NCBI GenBank assembly: GCA_020054355.1
Contig: JAGVLI010000369.1
Location: 1 to 7,385 of the forward strand
Length of the DNA stretch: 7,385 nt
Direction of reading: 5' to 3'
Source of the DNA: Planctomycetales bacterium
GTDB taxonomy: Bacteria > Planctomycetota > Planctomycetia > Gemmatales > Gemmataceae
Shown here: positions 7,106 to 7,385 of the stretch, one piece after another
How positions within the stretch are numbered: position 1 is the stretch's first letter
How the letters are laid out: every line of letters begins with the position of its first letter
Notes under the pieces: generated by a model
The model's input: only the letters and a program-made list of their open reading frames with translations
The model's database searches: none
Told to the model about the DNA's origin: nothing
Made by a program: the position numbers and the translations under genes

Positions 7106-7385
7106 TCAGGCACCGCTGTCCGGCGAAGTCGAGCCAACCGTGACAAACGGCTTCAGTTTATCCAGCGTCTTGGGACCGATGCCGGGCACCCGGCGCAGCT
7201 CCTCGACCGACCGAAAGGGCCGTCTTCCCCGTTCGTCGATGATCCGCTGCGACAGCACTGGCCCAATGTTCGGCAACTTCTGCAAGTCGGCCAGACCGGC
7301 GCGATTGACATCAACGGGCGAAGCCGGCGCTTCCTTCTTGCCGCCTGCTGGACGCGGAGCATCCTCCATGTCGTCGCCCGCCGGC
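7106..7385 (-). CDS. ComEA-type helix-hairpin-helix protein, 5' end cut off by the window edge
   Basis: The visible part is at least 92 residues. An ATG exists at 7369, but the frame remains open to the edge (residues PAGDD precede it) and that ATG has no ribosome binding site, so the true start is probably outside. Numbered from that ATG, a Pro/Ala-rich linker (1-18) leads to two tandem helix-hairpin-helix motifs: DLQKLPNIGPVLSQRII (28-44) and VEELRRVPGIGPKTLDKLKP (55-74), with hairpin glycines in PNIG and PGIG. This is the C-terminal DNA-binding module of ComEA, which in competent bacteria binds incoming double-stranded DNA at the cell surface. An N-terminal membrane anchor, usual in ComEA, would lie beyond the edge and cannot be checked. 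Without it the protein could instead be a cytoplasmic DNA-binding protein. It ends 105 bp before uvrB, on the same strand. Confidence 0.82.
   Translation of the reverse strand, partial: PAGDDMEDAPRPAGGKKEAPASPVDVNRAGLADLQKLPNIGPVLSQRIIDERGRRPFRSVEELRRVPGIGPKTLDKLKPFVTVGSTSPDSGA

Overview
The window is GC-rich (low-AT third codon positions, few AT-rich stretches) and reads as ordinary chromosomal sequence of a free-living bacterium, most likely a planctomycete. That placement is inference. It rests on a Tat-exported von Willebrand A protein with a charged C-terminal coiled coil, a DUF433/DUF5615 pair of the kind abundant in Planctomycetota and cyanobacteria, and intergenic palindromic repeats of a style I associate with these genomes. 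There is no rRNA or tRNA gene, so the assignment cannot be firmed up from the window alone.

Layout from left to right. A gene cut by the left edge (1-214, minus) lies downstream of a 3-hydroxyisobutyrate-dehydrogenase-family oxidoreductase (331-1239, minus). The dehydrogenase is divergent from a cytosolic alpha/beta-hydrolase of the bacterial lipase family (1482-2252, plus), and the 242 bases between them hold a good promoter candidate for the dehydrogenase. Three bases after the lipase stop begins a 216-bp imperfect inverted repeat (2255-2470) whose core works as a two-way terminator. A classic rho-independent terminator (2471-2503) abuts it and ends the next gene, a Tat-signal von Willebrand A protein (2531-3688, minus).

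A plus-strand pair follows: a DUF433 protein (3913-4284) overlapping a DUF5615 PIN-like protein (4253-4588), organised like a type II toxin-antitoxin module. Its end overlaps by 8 bp the convergent end of a minus-strand pair: uvrB (4988-7000) and, 20 bp after it, a small membrane-anchored proline-rich protein (4581-4967). Upstream of uvrB are a short palindromic intergenic repeat and a helix-hairpin-helix protein of the ComEA type (7106 to beyond the right edge).

The genes do not form one pathway. uvrB (nucleotide excision repair) and the helix-hairpin-helix protein both deal with DNA but are separated by a 105-bp gap with its own promoter candidate. The points most worth a second look are the long inverted repeat, the DUF433/DUF5615 pair, the -10 boxes placed so that both the pair and uvrB could be leaderless, and the unrecognised proline-rich protein tied to uvrB.
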